Shown here in pieces: positions 35,245 through 46,007 of a stretch of 64,000 nucleotides of DNA (its first letter is position 1; every line of letters begins with the position of its first letter). This DNA is from Candidatus Solirubrobacter pratensis. GTDB taxonomy: Bacteria > Actinomycetota > Thermoleophilia > Solirubrobacterales > Solirubrobacteraceae. The notes beneath the pieces were generated by a model, which did not search any database, had not been told where the DNA came from, and saw nothing but the letters and a program-made list of their open reading frames with translations. The DNA is taken from contig NZ_AUEK01000008.1 of assembly GCF_000425945.1 (NCBI RefSeq), forward strand, positions 124,001-188,000. Reading direction: 5' to 3'. Both the position numbers and the translations under genes were made by a program.

Positions 35245-37817
35245 ACGCGCAGGCTCACGAGCGCGCGGGCGCCGAGCAGGACCGCGACGGCGCCGTCGCG
35301 CAGCTCGAGCGACTCGCCGTCGTGCTCGAGCGGCGAGGTCAGGTGCACCGACGCCGGCGGCGTGGCGAAGCTGAGCCGCACCACCCGTGCCTCCCCGCGC
35401 TGGTCGTGCAGGCGCGCCACGATCCCGTCGCCGTCCTCGGCGGGCTTGAGCGCGAGCTCGACGCCGTCGCCGTCGAGCTCGAGGAACCCGCCTCGCTCGT
35501 CGCCGCGCCGCAGCCAGTCACGCAGCACCAGCGGCGGCGTCGCCGCCTCGGCCGCGAACCGCGCCGCGGCCGCGTCGTCGCACGCGCCGGCGTGCGTGGT
35601 GAGCCGATAGCGCAGCGGGATCTCGCCCTCCTGGAACGCGCGGAAGTTGACGCTCCAGTGATTGTTGAGCGCCCACGAGTACACGGCCGGCCCGTCAGGC
35701 TGCAGCTCGTACGCCGCCCGGCCGGTCGTGATGCCGCCGAGCTGCGCGAGCGGCGCGTCCAGCGGCGCGAGCGTGACGCCGCGCTCGCCGTCGGAGACGT
35801 CGACCCAGCGCCGCAGCGGGTACCAGTCGCGGACCGTGCCGTTGAGCTGGTCGATGTCCGGCGTGCACGCGACGCCGTTGAGGTCGGCCCGGAAGCCGGG
35901 CGCGCCGAGCGCGAACGGGAAAGCGATGTAGACGGACTCCGGCTCGGGCTGCGCCAGCTTGTCGAGCGTCCAGTCGATCTCGAGCGCGCGGCGGTCGCTC
36001 TGGAGCGTGTAGCGGCAGGTCGCTCCGCGCACGCCCTCGGCCTCGATCGCGACCGCGATCGAGGCGCGGCCGCGTGAGATCTCCGGCTCGCCCACCGTGA
36101 CCCGCGCGGGCGCGCTTCGCCGCAGCGGGACGTCCTGCGGCCAGACGCCGAAGTCCCACTCGGAGAAGTCGTCGGCGAACAGCGCCCGGCGGTCGCCCTC
36201 GACGCGCTCGTATACGTACTGCCCGAGCCGGTGGCCGTCCTGCTCGCCCGCGAAGTCGTGGCCGAGCTCCTTGTCGAGCCATGACCGCAGCCCGCCGGTC
36301 GCCGGATCGACCTCCACCCGGTAGTGCGCGTTCTCGATGACGCCGGGGGCGACCGCGAGATCCGCGGCGGCCGGCTCGCCGTCGAAGCGCACCCACGCCC
36401 AGCCGCACGGCGGGAGCTCCGCGCGCGCCACGCGCACGTCCTCGAGGCTGCGCGCGCCGCCCCACGGGACGTCGCGCGGGAAGAACATGTCGAGCATCCC
36501 ACGCGGGGCGCCGCCCGCGCGCACCTCCGGCTCCTCGACCAGGACCCTGCGCGCATGCGGCAGCGTGTTGATGACGAGCCACTCGTCAGCCCCGCTGTGC
36601 GGGAACGCCTCCTCGTAGCTGAGATCGCCGAGGTTGAAGCGCGACTCCGCGCCGGGCTCGCCCTCGCGCCGCGCAAGCGCGCCGGCGGCGCGCGCGAGGA
36701 CGTCGTGCGTCTCCATCGCGGCGCCGTACGCGTAGCCCGACTTGCGGTTCCACTGCGCCTTCGTGAACAGCGAGTCGGGCCGGGCGACCGACGCGAACGC
36801 CCCCCAGGTGTGCTCGTCGTAGAGCGACATCTGCTCGTACAGCGCGTCGAGGCGCTCGGGGTCGCCTGTGCCGGTCCAGGCGGCGATCGCCTCGGCGGCG
36901 CCGAGCAGCTCGTGCGTGGAGCGGTTGAGGCCCGTCTCGTACGCGCTCGAGGCGGCGCCGTCGGACCACCAGTCCGTCCAATCGCCGCGCCAGGTCGGCA
37001 GCTCGTGCCGGCGCAGCACGTCGCCGAACGCGGCCGGAGTGGTCAGCTCGATGCGCGGCGTCCTCCCCGCCGCGTTCCACTCCGCCACGAAGTCGCTCAC
37101 GCGCCGCTCGGGCGGGCCGTTGTCGACGCGCATCGGGTGCGTGGCCTCGACGTAGAGGAAGTCGTACGGGTAGTCGGGATCGCTCTGCACTCGCCGCACG
37201 AGCGCGGCGAGGTCGCGTTCCACGTAGCGCGGGTCGGCGAGCTTGGCGACGCTGCGGCCGAACAGGTAGTGCAGCCCGTTCCAGCACAGCAGCCGCCCGC
37301 CGGCCGGCCCCTCCCACCAGAACGCTCCCGGCAGCGGCTTCGGCGCCCGCCCGCGCATCTGGTTGATCGCGAGCGTGAGCGTGTCCACGCCGATCGCCGG
37401 CAGCAGGTCCGCGAACAGCCACGAGATGCCGTTGACGTCGTCCTGCATCGCGCTGCGAATGCGAACGCCGCGCTCGCGCAGCCGCCGCACGGGCATCAGG
37501 CTGCGGACCATCTGCTCCACGCCGAGCAGCGGCGTGAGGTTGTACTGCATGGCGGCGACGTCCATCGCGCCGCTCGCGTTGTGACGCAGGAACCGGTCCA
37601 CCTCGCCTTCGGAGGCGGTGGCGAGGTACTTCTCCAGCGGCCCGGTGACCTCGCACGTCCAGCGGAAGCGGGCCTCCTCCGGGTGGTCCGCCGTCGCCTC
37701 GATCACGTCCATCGCCTGCGAGATGAACTCGGCGTGCTGGCGGAAGCAGACGTCCTGGTGATCGGTGAACCCGATGTCCGTGTGCGTGTGGTTGGCGACG
37801 TAGAGCGTCTCGATCAT
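35238..37817 (-). CDS. GH38/DUF5054-type glycosidase (alpha-mannosidase-like), copy A
   Basis: Large cytoplasmic protein of 859 residues without a signal peptide. The N-terminal barrel carries the metal motif [13 protein letters not shown] (H12, D14) and a candidate nucleophile Asp in SAMQDDVNG (126-127), as in GH38 alpha-mannosidases and the DUF5054 group. The remaining metal histidine is in DEHTWGAF. The C-terminal 450 residues are beta-rich, like GH38 C-domains. It is coupled to the dehydratase gene by ATGA. It is distantly related to the second copy at 39920-42835. Exact linkage specificity is unknown. Confidence 0.75.
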   Translation of the reverse strand: MIETLYVANHTHTDIGFTDHQDVCFRQHAEFISQAMDVIEATADHPEEARFRWTCEVTGPLEKYLATASEGEVDRFLRHNASGAMDVAAMQYNLTPLLGVEQMVRSLMPVRRLRERGVRIRSAMQDDVNGISWLFADLLPAIGVDTLTLAINQMRGRAPKPLPGAFWWEGPAGGRLLCWNGLHYLFGRSVAKLADPRYVERDLAALVRRVQSDPDYPYDFLYVEATHPMRVDNGPPERRVSDFVAEWNAAGRTPRIELTTPAAFGDVLRRHELPTWRGDWTDWWSDGAASSAYETGLNRSTHELLGAAEAIAAWTGTGDPERLDALYEQMSLYDEHTWGAFASVARPDSLFTKAQWNRKSGYAYGAAMETHDVLARAAGALARREGEPGAESRFNLGDLSYEEAFPHSGADEWLVINTLPHARRVLVEEPEVRAGGAPRGMLDMFFPRDVPWGGARSLEDVRVARAELPPCGWAWVRFDGEPAAADLAVAPGVIENAHYRVEVDPATGGLRSWLDKELGHDFAGEQDGHRLGQYVYERVEGDRRALFADDFSEWDFGVWPQDVPLRRSAPARVTVGEPEISRGRASIAVAIEAEGVRGATCRYTLQSDRRALEIDWTLDKLAQPEPESVYIAFPFALGAPGFRADLNGVACTPDIDQLNGTVRDWYPLRRWVDVSDGERGVTLAPLDAPLAQLGGITTGRAAYELQPDGPAVYSWALNNHWSVNFRAFQEGEIPLRYRLTTHAGACDDAAAARFAAEAATPPLVLRDWLRRGDERGGFLELDGDGVELALKPAEDGDGIVARLHDQRGEARVVRLSFATPPASVHLTSPLEHDGESLELRDGAVAVLLGARALVSLRVR

Positions 37818-39034
37818 GGCCGTGCCCAGTTCTCGTTCGGGACCAGGGCGAACCAGTCGGGCCGCCCCGGGTCGCGGTCGTACGGGTAGTTGCCGAGCTC
37901 CGCGTAGAGGGCGGCGTACTCGGCGAGCTTCTCGCGGTCGAGCGAGACGCCGAGGCCAGGCCCGTCGGGCACGGCGATCGAGCCGTCCTCGTAGGCCAGC
38001 TTGCCCCCGGCGATGACGTCGTCGGTCAGGTGGTGGTAATGCGCGTCGGCGCTGTACTGGCTGCCGGGCAGGACGGCACCGAGGTGGAGCATCGTCGCCA
38101 GCTGGATGCCGAGCTCGCCCGACGAGTGCACGCCGACGCCGAGCTGGAACGCGTCGCAGACCGTCGCCGCCTGCAGCGCCGGCCGGATGCCGCCCCAGAA
38201 CGTCGTGTCGAGCAGGACGACGTCGACGGCGCGGTGCAGCACGTTGGCCGCCAGCTGCTCGATCGAGGTAACGACCGTGTTGGTCGCGATCCGCAGGTCG
38301 ACCGCGTCGCGCACCTGTCGCAGGCCGTTCAGCCCCCAGGTCGGGTCCTCGTAGTAGTCGTTGCGCAGCGGCTCGATCGCCTTGCCGAAGCGGATCGCCT
38401 GCTTGACGTCGAGCGCCGCGTTCGGGTCGTATCTGAGGTCGTCCTCCGGAAAGGCCGCGCCGAGCGCCTGGTAGCACTCGAGCTCGTAGTCCGGCGGGAA
38501 GACGCCGCCTTTGAGCTTGTGCGCGCTGAAGCCGTGCAGCGCCTTGAGCTCGCGCGCGTGCTGCACGAGCTGGTCGGCGGTCCGCACCTCGCCGGTGCCG
38601 TCGTGCTCATTGGCGTAGCGGAAGAAGAGGTAGCCGGCGAACGCGACGCGGTCGCGCAGCTTGCCCCCCAGCAGGTCGTGTACCGGCACGCCGAGCGCCT
38701 GCCCGATGATGTCGAGGCACGCGAACTCGATCGCGGCGTGGACCTGGACGCGGTTGTTGTAGAGCGAGGCGGTCGGGTTGCAGAGCTTGAACCACAGCGC
38801 CGAGAGATCGAACGCGTTGTGGCCTGCGACGTGGCCGCGCAGGCCCTCGACGGCCATCCGCGCGCTCTCGCCGCCGCCGCCGAGCTCGCCGAGGCCGACG
38901 AGCCCCTCGGTCGTCTCGACCTCGACCACGGTGCGCACGAAGCGGCCCCAGTGGGCGCCGTTGCTGTGGCGGAGCGGTGCCTCGAGCGGCACGGTGACCG
39001 TCGTCGCCCGCAAGTCACCGATGATCAGTTGCAT
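37814..39034 (-). CDS. Enolase-superfamily dehydratase, glucarate dehydratase-like
   Basis: Mg-dependent sugar-acid dehydratase of 406 residues in the mandelate racemase/glucarate dehydratase group. The K-x-K general base is K173-L-K175, metal ligands include D203 (RYDPNAA) and E229 (YYEDPTWG), N252 lies in ATNTVVT and the catalytic histidine is H303 in [11 protein letters not shown]. This arrangement matches glucarate dehydratase and its relatives. It should convert an aldonate or aldarate to the 2-keto-3-deoxy acid. It overlaps the epimerase-like gene by 20 nt and the glycosidase by 4. Confidence 0.88.
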   Translation of the reverse strand: MQLIIGDLRATTVTVPLEAPLRHSNGAHWGRFVRTVVEVETTEGLVGLGELGGGGESARMAVEGLRGHVAGHNAFDLSALWFKLCNPTASLYNNRVQVHAAIEFACLDIIGQALGVPVHDLLGGKLRDRVAFAGYLFFRYANEHDGTGEVRTADQLVQHARELKALHGFSAHKLKGGVFPPDYELECYQALGAAFPEDDLRYDPNAALDVKQAIRFGKAIEPLRNDYYEDPTWGLNGLRQVRDAVDLRIATNTVVTSIEQLAANVLHRAVDVVLLDTTFWGGIRPALQAATVCDAFQLGVGVHSSGELGIQLATMLHLGAVLPGSQYSADAHYHHLTDDVIAGGKLAYEDGSIAVPDGPGLGVSLDREKLAEYAALYAELGNYPYDRDPGRPDWFALVPNENWARP

Positions 39035-39923
39035 GCGTTCCTTCCAGCACGGTGGCGGTCAGGTCGAAGTCGCGCGCCTCGCGCGGGGCCAGGCGCAGCG
39101 CGGTGCCGTTGCGCACGGCCTCCGCGAGCCCGTCGGTGGGGCGGCTCGAGAACGGCTCCAGGCCCACGGTCCGGAGCCGTCCCCACCAGGGGTAGGCGGT
39201 CGTGCCGCCGTGCTCCTGCCAGATCCACAGGTAGGGCATCGTGCGCGCGTCCCAGGACACGCGCAGGCCTATGCGGTCGTCGCGGATCGTGTAGCTGTCG
39301 AGGCCTTCGAGATAGTCGATCGAGCTCGCCCGCCCGAGCTCGACCGGCGCGTCGACCCTGGTCTCGCCGCTGAGGAACGGCGGGCCGAACGCGATGTGGT
39401 GGCCCCACATCGCTTCGACCTCGAGGTCGCTCTCGTTGACGAGCGTCTCGGCGAAGCGCAGGGTCGGGGTCGTCCGGTCGAGGCTGAGCCGCTTGGTCAG
39501 CCTCAGGGGCACGGTGCGCAGCGCGATCTCGAAGGCGACGGTGACGCCGTCGGGGTCGTCGCGCTCGATCCAGTGGTCCCACGCGACGAGCGAGATCTCG
39601 CCGTGCTGGCCGTAGCTGGCGCCGGCGTGGGCGCTCGGGGCGCCGCCGTTGGGCAGCACCTCCTGCCAGCCCCCCGGGTAGCTCTCCATGAACGCCGCCT
39701 GCGGGTCGCCGGCTTCGTTGCGCGGCGTCCGGATCCCGCCCGGGCTGAGCGGCGCGAAGTCGAGATCGAGCGGCTTGTAGTTGCACTCGACGACGTCGGT
39801 GCCCTTGCCGGCGAGCACGGTGACCCGCAGCGTCGCGTTCTCGAGCACGACGGCGTCGATGCCGTAGACGCTCGTCTCGTGGATCCGTGCGCCCCAGTTT
39901 CGCTGTGGACGGTGGCGCCTCAT
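39015..39923 (-). CDS. Aldose 1-epimerase-like protein
   Basis: A 302-residue beta-sandwich protein of the galactose mutarotase-like fold. Features are [48 protein letters not shown], the histidine-bearing [15 protein letters not shown] and [15 protein letters not shown], and [13 protein letters not shown] with the catalytic glutamate. It probably equilibrates anomers of the released sugar before dehydrogenation (inference). ATGA overlap with the upstream GH38-type gene. Confidence 0.8.
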   Translation of the reverse strand: MRRHRPQRNWGARIHETSVYGIDAVVLENATLRVTVLAGKGTDVVECNYKPLDLDFAPLSPGGIRTPRNEAGDPQAAFMESYPGGWQEVLPNGGAPSAHAGASYGQHGEISLVAWDHWIERDDPDGVTVAFEIALRTVPLRLTKRLSLDRTTPTLRFAETLVNESDLEVEAMWGHHIAFGPPFLSGETRVDAPVELGRASSIDYLEGLDSYTIRDDRIGLRVSWDARTMPYLWIWQEHGGTTAYPWWGRLRTVGLEPFSSRPTDGLAEAVRNGTALRLAPREARDFDLTATVLEGTHATDHR

Positions 39924-42835
39924 GCCAGCGCGATCGTCAGGAGCTCGCCGGGCAGGATCGCCGTCGCGCCGCGCGGGCGCTCGAGGTGATCGCCGACCGC
40001 GCGCGCGGTGACGGGCAGGTCGGGGAACGCGGCGTCGAGCTCCACGGGTCCGGCGGCGCGGGAGCGCACCTGCGCGACGAGCCCGCCGGCGCGCCCCGCG
40101 CTGATCGCGATCAGCTCGATCCCCTCCGGAAGCGTGCAGAGCGTTCCCCGTTCGGGGATGCCGTCCGCCGCCCGCGGCGAGGACAGGATCGCGGTCAGCG
40201 GCGGCCCGGCGCCGCCGACGGCGTACGCGAGCTCGACCTCGCCGCCCTGCGACTGCGGGAAGTTCGTGTCCCAGCCGTTGTTCATCGCCCACGAGAAGAC
40301 CGTCCCCGGCTCGCGCTGCGTCGTCAGCGGGAACGGCGCGTACGGCAGGTGGATCCCGCCGACCTGGACCAGCGGCGCGTCGAACGTGGCGAGCACGGCG
40401 TCGTCGAGCGCGATCCAGTCGCGGATCGCGCGCATGTGCGGCGCCGATCCGGGCACCGTGGGATCGCCCTGCGCGTGCACGCCTCCGGTGAGCTCGTAGC
40501 GCACGCGCGGGTTCTCGCGCGCGAACGGGAAGGCGAAGAAGACCGCCTCCTTGTCGGTGACGGGCGCCTTGTCGACAACGTTGGAGATCTCGAGCCGGCC
40601 GGCGCCGTGCACGAGCCGGTAGGTCACGGTCAGCGCGTGCGCGCCGGGCGCGCGCAGGCGCACCGTCGCGCGCTCCTGCAGGGCGCTGCTCGTGCGCTCG
40701 ACCAGCACGCCGTCGCCGGCGACGTCGCGGGACGCGAGCAGCCACAGGCCGGGCTCGCCGATCCGGCTGGAGAGGTGATTGACGCGGGACGCCGTCGCGT
40801 AGCGGTCGTAGACGTACTGGTTGCCGAACGCGCTGTCGGGGTTGACGAGGTCGCCGAGCGACGTGAGGCAGCCGCTGCGAGCGTCGAGGCCGGCGCTGAG
40901 CCCGGCGGACTCGAGCGCCGCGGGGTCGCCCGGCACGGGGTCGCGCACGCCGGCCCGGCCGCCGGCGAGCGCGTAGCGGGCGAACCCGTACGCGGGGACG
41001 TCTCGCGCGAGGAAGCGCAGCCGCCGCCCGCGCGGCCGGTAGTCGGCGTGCGGCTGCGGCGCGAGCTCGCACGGCACGCGCTCGCCGCTCGCCACATCGA
41101 CGACGGTGAGCGATGCGCTCAGCGGCACGCGCGTCTCCGGCACCAGCAGCTCGACGGCGTCGGTGCGCGCGACCCCGGACGGGTTGAAGACGAGCACGCC
41201 GGCCAGCGCGCCCGCGTGGCGCGGGACATGCGCCGCGAGGCGGGCGTGCGCGCTCTCGAGCAGCGCGCCGGCCGTCTCGCCCGCGGCGTGCGCGCGCGCC
41301 GCCTTCCACTGCCACTGCAGCGCGCCGGCGTCGACGTGCTCCAGCCGGTCGCGCCAGGGATTGGCCGCGCCCCACGTGTGCTCGTCGAAGAGGCCCAGGT
41401 CCTCGTACGCCCGCTCGACCTCGGCGGGCCAGCCCGGCGACGCGCCGGGGGTGGCGGGGGCCGGCGAAGCGCCGGAGGCGGCCGCGCCGCGCGGATCTCC
41501 GGCCGCCTCCAGCGCATCCGCCCACGCGTGCAGCGTCTGCGCCGTCCGCACGTCCCGCTGCGCCCGCCTGGCGACGGCGACCTCCCGCGCGGCCGAGCCG
41601 ATGCCGTCGGCCCACCAGTCCGTCCAGTCGCCCTCGTAGGTCGGGATCGAGTCGCCCAGCCGCTTCTGCGCCGCCTCGAAGAAGTCGCGGTTCGTCGCCA
41701 TCGTGAGACGCGGATACGCCCAGCTCGCGTTCCACTCGCGCACGATCTCGGCCGGCACCGGGCTCGGCGCGGCGTTGTCGGCGAACGCGCTCTGCACGCG
41801 CAGGTGCAGCAGCTCGTGCTCCTGCGGCGCGCGCGTGAGCTCGGTGCCGGCGGCGATCCCGGTGAGCCAGCCGGTGGTGCCCGCGCCGTACGGGTACGGC
41901 CGCGTCGCCAGCGCGTGCAGGTACGCCGGCAGGTACTCGAGCGTCGCCTCGTAGCCTTCGGCGAGCCCGGCGAGGTTGCCCTCCATGTACGCGATCCCGT
42001 GCGGGCTGTCGGTGTGCCACACGAGCAGGCGGCGCCCGCTCGGGGCGCGCCACCAGAACGGGCGGCGCAGCGACTGGCCGCCGTTGAGGTGCGGCACGGA
42101 GCGGCCCGCGTAGTTGTGGGCGACCGACAGGTAGCGCACGTCCGCCGCCGCCAGCAACTCGCACAGCGCGAGCGTCGCGCCCGGCACGTCGGTCTGCATC
42201 GCGCTGACGATCTCGATCCCGAAGCGCTCGCGCAGCGCCTGGGCGGGCCGCAGCGTGCGCGCCAGCTCGTCCAGCGAATACGCCTCCGTGTGCATCGTGT
42301 ACGGCAGCGCGCAGACCTCGATCCGGCGCTCGCGCACGCGGGCGAGGAACGCCTCGCGGTCGGCGCCCGGCCGCGTCGCGAGCCAGCGCGTGAGCGGCAG
42401 GTTGGCCTCCACGTTCCAGCGGAAGCCGTCGTCCTGGGTCGTGAGGTCCAGCGCCGCGTCCAGATACGCGAGGTGCTGGGCGAGCACGAGCGGCTGGTGA
42501 TCGGTGTAGCCGATGTCGAGGTGGGAGTGATGGATCACCGAGACCTCCCACTTGCGCTGCGGCGCCAGGACGACCCGATGCTCGACGCCGTCGAGCGTCA
42601 CCGCGAACGCGCGGGGGGCGTCGAGCTCCGGCACGAACAGCAGGCCCGGGCCGTCGGTGCGGTCGAGCACGGTGCCCTCGTGCGCGATCGTGGCCGCGCC
42701 GGTGACGCGGACGGCCTGCTCGAGCCGGCCGCCGCGCGAGCGGAACAGCGGCAGGCCGCAGACGGGCCCGGCGTACGCGGCGAGATCCTCGCGCGGCGGG
42801 ACGTCATGCGGCGGGTCGGCGATGGCGCGGCTCAT
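39920..42835 (-). CDS. GH38-type glycosidase (alpha-mannosidase-like), copy B
   Basis: Cytoplasmic protein of 971 residues. An N-terminal domain of about 95 residues precedes the catalytic barrel, which opens with VIHHSHLDIGYTDHQ (H105, D107) and carries the candidate nucleophile D216 in SAMQTDVPG. DEHTWGAANPW supplies the later metal histidine, and MNNGWDTNFPQSQGG near the C-terminus mirrors the [10 protein letters not shown] of copy A. A Pro/Ala-rich insert near 41430-41490 resembles a linker. The two copies are diverged paralogues and may attack different linkages of one oligosaccharide. Confidence 0.78.
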   Translation of the reverse strand: MSRAIADPPHDVPPREDLAAYAGPVCGLPLFRSRGGRLEQAVRVTGAATIAHEGTVLDRTDGPGLLFVPELDAPRAFAVTLDGVEHRVVLAPQRKWEVSVIHHSHLDIGYTDHQPLVLAQHLAYLDAALDLTTQDDGFRWNVEANLPLTRWLATRPGADREAFLARVRERRIEVCALPYTMHTEAYSLDELARTLRPAQALRERFGIEIVSAMQTDVPGATLALCELLAAADVRYLSVAHNYAGRSVPHLNGGQSLRRPFWWRAPSGRRLLVWHTDSPHGIAYMEGNLAGLAEGYEATLEYLPAYLHALATRPYPYGAGTTGWLTGIAAGTELTRAPQEHELLHLRVQSAFADNAAPSPVPAEIVREWNASWAYPRLTMATNRDFFEAAQKRLGDSIPTYEGDWTDWWADGIGSAAREVAVARRAQRDVRTAQTLHAWADALEAAGDPRGAAASGASPAPATPGASPGWPAEVERAYEDLGLFDEHTWGAANPWRDRLEHVDAGALQWQWKAARAHAAGETAGALLESAHARLAAHVPRHAGALAGVLVFNPSGVARTDAVELLVPETRVPLSASLTVVDVASGERVPCELAPQPHADYRPRGRRLRFLARDVPAYGFARYALAGGRAGVRDPVPGDPAALESAGLSAGLDARSGCLTSLGDLVNPDSAFGNQYVYDRYATASRVNHLSSRIGEPGLWLLASRDVAGDGVLVERTSSALQERATVRLRAPGAHALTVTYRLVHGAGRLEISNVVDKAPVTDKEAVFFAFPFARENPRVRYELTGGVHAQGDPTVPGSAPHMRAIRDWIALDDAVLATFDAPLVQVGGIHLPYAPFPLTTQREPGTVFSWAMNNGWDTNFPQSQGGEVELAYAVGGAGPPLTAILSSPRAADGIPERGTLCTLPEGIELIAISAGRAGGLVAQVRSRAAGPVELDAAFPDLPVTARAVGDHLERPRGATAILPGELLTIALA

Positions 42836-43656
42836 GCTTGCCTCCCGGCGGTCGTCAGCGTCAGGCCGCTCAGCAGGTAGCGGCCGAGCGCGAGGAAGAG
42901 CGCGATCGTCGGCAGCGAGCCGATCAGCGCGCCGGCCATGATCACCGGCGGTCCTGCGCTCGAGGACTGGCCCTGGAGCCCGACGAGGCTCGGCATCACC
43001 GGGCGGATGCCGTCCGAGGTCGAGAGCACGAGCCCGAACATGAAGTCGTTCCAGATCCACGTGAACTGGAAGAGCACGAGCACCGCGATCGGCCCGCGCG
43101 CGAGCGGCATCAGGATCCGCCACAGCACCGCCCACGACGACGCGCCGTCCAGCCGCGCCGCCTCCTCCACCTCGCGCGCGACCGTCGAGAAGAATCCGCG
43201 CAGGACGAACAGGCAGAACGGCGTGGCGATCGCGGAGTAGAACAGCGCCATCCCGACCCAGGTGTCGTAGAGCCCCGTGTCCGTGTACATCTGGAACAGC
43301 GGGATCAGGTACATCTGGAACGGGAACAGCGTGCCGCTGAAGACCAGCAGGAACCACCAGAACCGCCCGCGGATCTCGAGCCGAGTGATGGCGTAGGCGC
43401 CGAGCGCGCCGCAGAAGATCGCGACCACGGCGCCGACGAGCCCGTAGCTGAGGCTGGCCAGGAAGCCCGGGCCGAGCCCGGCGCTGTTCCACGCCGTCTT
43501 GATGTTCCCGAACAGGTGGAGCGGATCGTGCGGCAGCGACCACTGCGAGCTGGCCGCGTACTCGCCGAAGGACTTCATCGGCGTGATCACCAGCAGGCCC
43601 AGCGGCACGATCCACGCCGCCGCCAGCAGGACCACGCCCGCCTTGGTGACTCTCAC
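42832..43656 (-). CDS. Sugar ABC transporter permease (MalG type), second importer
   Basis: CUT1 membrane subunit of 274 residues with about six helices. The EAA loop is EVEEAARLDGASSWAVLWRILMPLARGP. GTG start in a GTGA overlap with its partner permease, and an ATGA overlap with the GH38-type gene B, linking transport to intracellular hydrolysis. No ATPase gene is included. Confidence 0.9.
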   Translation of the reverse strand: MRVTKAGVVLLAAAWIVPLGLLVITPMKSFGEYAASSQWSLPHDPLHLFGNIKTAWNSAGLGPGFLASLSYGLVGAVVAIFCGALGAYAITRLEIRGRFWWFLLVFSGTLFPFQMYLIPLFQMYTDTGLYDTWVGMALFYSAIATPFCLFVLRGFFSTVAREVEEAARLDGASSWAVLWRILMPLARGPIAVLVLFQFTWIWNDFMFGLVLSTSDGIRPVMPSLVGLQGQSSSAGPPVIMAGALIGSLPTIALFLALGRYLLSGLTLTTAGRQA

Positions 43657-44606
43657 TGGTTCACCTCCACGCGCCGGAACATCGAGCGCAGGTAGAAGAC
43701 CGACAGCAGCAGCACCACGAGTGTCAGCACCACCGCGACGCTCGCCCCGTAGCCGATGCTGAAGCTCACGAAGCTCTCGCGGTACATCGTCACCGCGAGC
43801 GTCTCCGAGGACCGGTACGGGCCGCCCTGGGTCATCACCCAGATCAGATCGAAGACCTTGAAGTTGTTGATCATCGTGATGGCCACCACGACCGCCGTCA
43901 TGGGCCGCAACAGCGGGAACGTGATGTGCCAGAACAGGCGCAGCCCGTGCGCGCCGTCGACGCGCGCCGCCTCGATCGGCTCGCGCGGGAGGTTCTGCAG
44001 CCCGACGAGGAACAGGATCATCGCCGGCCCCAGTCCCTGCCACATCGCGGCGAAGATCATCGCGAAGGTGTTCACCGGCGGCTCGGCCAGCCAGCGCGTG
44101 GTGAGCGAGTCGAGCCCGATCGTGTTCAGCAAGCTCGTGAGCAGCCCGTTGTCAGGGTTGAACACGTAGAACCAGATCACGCCGACGGCGGCGCCGGAGA
44201 GCGTCGCCGGGAGGTAGAACACGCGCTTGAGCCAGTCGCCCGCCCGCATGTTCGACAGCACGATCGCGAGCAGCAGGCCGAGCCCGACCTGCAGCACCAG
44301 CGCGCCGATCACCCAGTAGACCGTGTTGCGCACCGAGGTCCGGAACGCCGGGTCCTTCACCAGCCGGCTGAAGTTGTCCACGCCGACGAACGAGCCGGCG
44401 CTCGTGCCCGTCGCATCGGTGAATGCCACCCACACCGTCTTCACCGCCGGGTAGAGCAGGAAGACGCCGACCAGCGCCACCATCGGCAGCAGGTAGAGGT
44501 AGCCGGTCGCGCGCCGGCGCCTGCGCCGGCGGCGGGCGACCTTGGTCGCCACGTGCTCGCGGGGAGCGGCGAGCCGCGGCGGCGCCTCGACGACGGGAGC
44601 GGGCAC
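43653..44606 (-). CDS. Sugar ABC transporter permease (MalF type), second importer
   Basis: CUT1 membrane subunit of 317 residues. A long Arg-rich cytoplasmic leader (VARRRRRRRRATGYLYLL) precedes the first helix. The EAA loop is EPIEAARVDGAHGLRLFWHITFPLLRP. GTG 44606 lies 2 nt after the substrate-binding protein stop. A longer open frame upstream is antisense-like shadow of that gene. Confidence 0.9.
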   Translation of the reverse strand: MPAPVVEAPPRLAAPREHVATKVARRRRRRRRATGYLYLLPMVALVGVFLLYPAVKTVWVAFTDATGTSAGSFVGVDNFSRLVKDPAFRTSVRNTVYWVIGALVLQVGLGLLLAIVLSNMRAGDWLKRVFYLPATLSGAAVGVIWFYVFNPDNGLLTSLLNTIGLDSLTTRWLAEPPVNTFAMIFAAMWQGLGPAMILFLVGLQNLPREPIEAARVDGAHGLRLFWHITFPLLRPMTAVVVAITMINNFKVFDLIWVMTQGGPYRSSETLAVTMYRESFVSFSIGYGASVAVVLTLVVLLLSVFYLRSMFRRVEVNQ

Positions 44607-44608
44607 CG

Positions 44609-45916
44609 TCAGGAGACGCTCGCCCAGCTCTGATCCGCCTGCTTCTGGATCGTCTGTAGGAAGGCGGCCGGGTCGCCGGGCTTGAGCATGAACTTGCAGA
44701 ACTGGTCGACCGCCACCTCGACGATGTCGTGCGGCGTCGCCTCCCAGTAGCGGTTGAGCAGCTTGTGGCCGCCGGCCTTGATCGCGTCGTCGATGCCCTT
44801 GTCGACGGGGTTGGACGACGGCACGTCCGAGCGCGCGGACGTGAACCCGGTGACGTCGATCCACTTCTGCTGGCCCGCCTTGGACGCGAACCACTCGGTC
44901 GCCTTCAGCGCGTCCTCGCGCCGCTTGCCCCTGGCGGCCACGCACCACGGGCCGGCTTCGAAGATCAGGTTGTTGCCGGCCGAGGCGTCGACGTTGGGCG
45001 TGATGAACGTGCCGTAGTCCTCACCGCCCTTGATGCCGGCGGCCTCGAGCGTCGGCTCGAACCAGCCGCCCCAGGTGACCATCGCGATCTTGCCCTGCTT
45101 GAAGTACTGCGGGAAGTTGTTGGCTCCGCTGCCGATGGTGACCGCCGAGGGGTCGCTGAAGTACCCCTTCTTGATCATGTCGCCCCACAGGTTCATCACG
45201 TCGGCGACACCCGGATCGGTGTACTTCGCCTTGCCGTTGACCAGCGCGGTGTACAGCGCGGGGTCCTTGCGCACGAGCAGCTCCTGGAAGTACACGAAGC
45301 CCGGCCAGCGGCCGTCGATCGTGGCGGCCAGCGGCGTCACACCCGCCGCCTTGAGCTTGTCGCACACGCCGGTGAACTCTTCCCACGTCTTCGGCACGTC
45401 GAGCTTGTGCTTCTCGAACGTGTGCATGTTGTAATAGGTGACCCAGTACGCGACGTTCAGCGGCACGCCGTACTGCTTGCCGCCGAAGGTGAACGCGTCG
45501 CGCAGGCCCGCGCTGTAAGCCGAGCCGTTCTTCTGCCAGATCGAGCTGACGTCGGCGAGCATGCCGGCGTCGACGAGCTCCTTCATCAACCAGCCGGACC
45601 ACCACGAGAACATGTCGGTGACCTTGGGCGTGTTGCCGGTGGTCTTGATCGCGGCCTGGTAGGTCGTCGTGTCGGAGTACTCGACCGGGTTCCAGCCGAC
45701 CGCGCCGGCGGTCTTCGCCGCCTTGCCGGCCGCCGCGAACCAGTCCTTCCAGGCGATCTTGTCGTTGGTCATCTTCAGCATCGCGCCGCCGCCGGCCTTG
45801 GCGCCTGAGTCCGACCCGCAGGCGGCCAGCAGCGACCCGAGCATCGAGGTGCTCAGCGCCGCGGCCCCGCCGCGCTGGATGAACGCCCTGCGGGAGATCT
45901 CCCCGGTTGGTTGCAT
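44609..45916 (-). CDS. Sugar ABC transporter substrate-binding lipoprotein, second importer
   Basis: Extracellular solute-binding protein family 1, 435 residues. The signal begins MQPTGEISRRAFIQRGGAAALS and ends at LLAACGSDS. It holds both a twin-arginine-like SRRAFIQ and a lipobox (LAAC), so Tat export before lipidation is likely. ATG 45916 is preceded by GGAGGAG. Family segments include FSWWSGWLMKELVDAGMLADVS and YGVPLNVAYWVTYYN. It is the first transport gene after the GntR regulator. Confidence 0.9.
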   Translation of the reverse strand: MQPTGEISRRAFIQRGGAAALSTSMLGSLLAACGSDSGAKAGGGAMLKMTNDKIAWKDWFAAAGKAAKTAGAVGWNPVEYSDTTTYQAAIKTTGNTPKVTDMFSWWSGWLMKELVDAGMLADVSSIWQKNGSAYSAGLRDAFTFGGKQYGVPLNVAYWVTYYNMHTFEKHKLDVPKTWEEFTGVCDKLKAAGVTPLAATIDGRWPGFVYFQELLVRKDPALYTALVNGKAKYTDPGVADVMNLWGDMIKKGYFSDPSAVTIGSGANNFPQYFKQGKIAMVTWGGWFEPTLEAAGIKGGEDYGTFITPNVDASAGNNLIFEAGPWCVAARGKRREDALKATEWFASKAGQQKWIDVTGFTSARSDVPSSNPVDKGIDDAIKAGGHKLLNRYWEATPHDIVEVAVDQFCKFMLKPGDPAAFLQTIQKQADQSWASVS

Positions 45917-46007
45917 GTGGCTCTCCTCCACTTGTCGACCCTTCGAAGGCGTGTGCGACCCGACCCGCGCACGGCGCGGGCCTCGCAGACCTGCAGCTCT
46001 GCCGTCC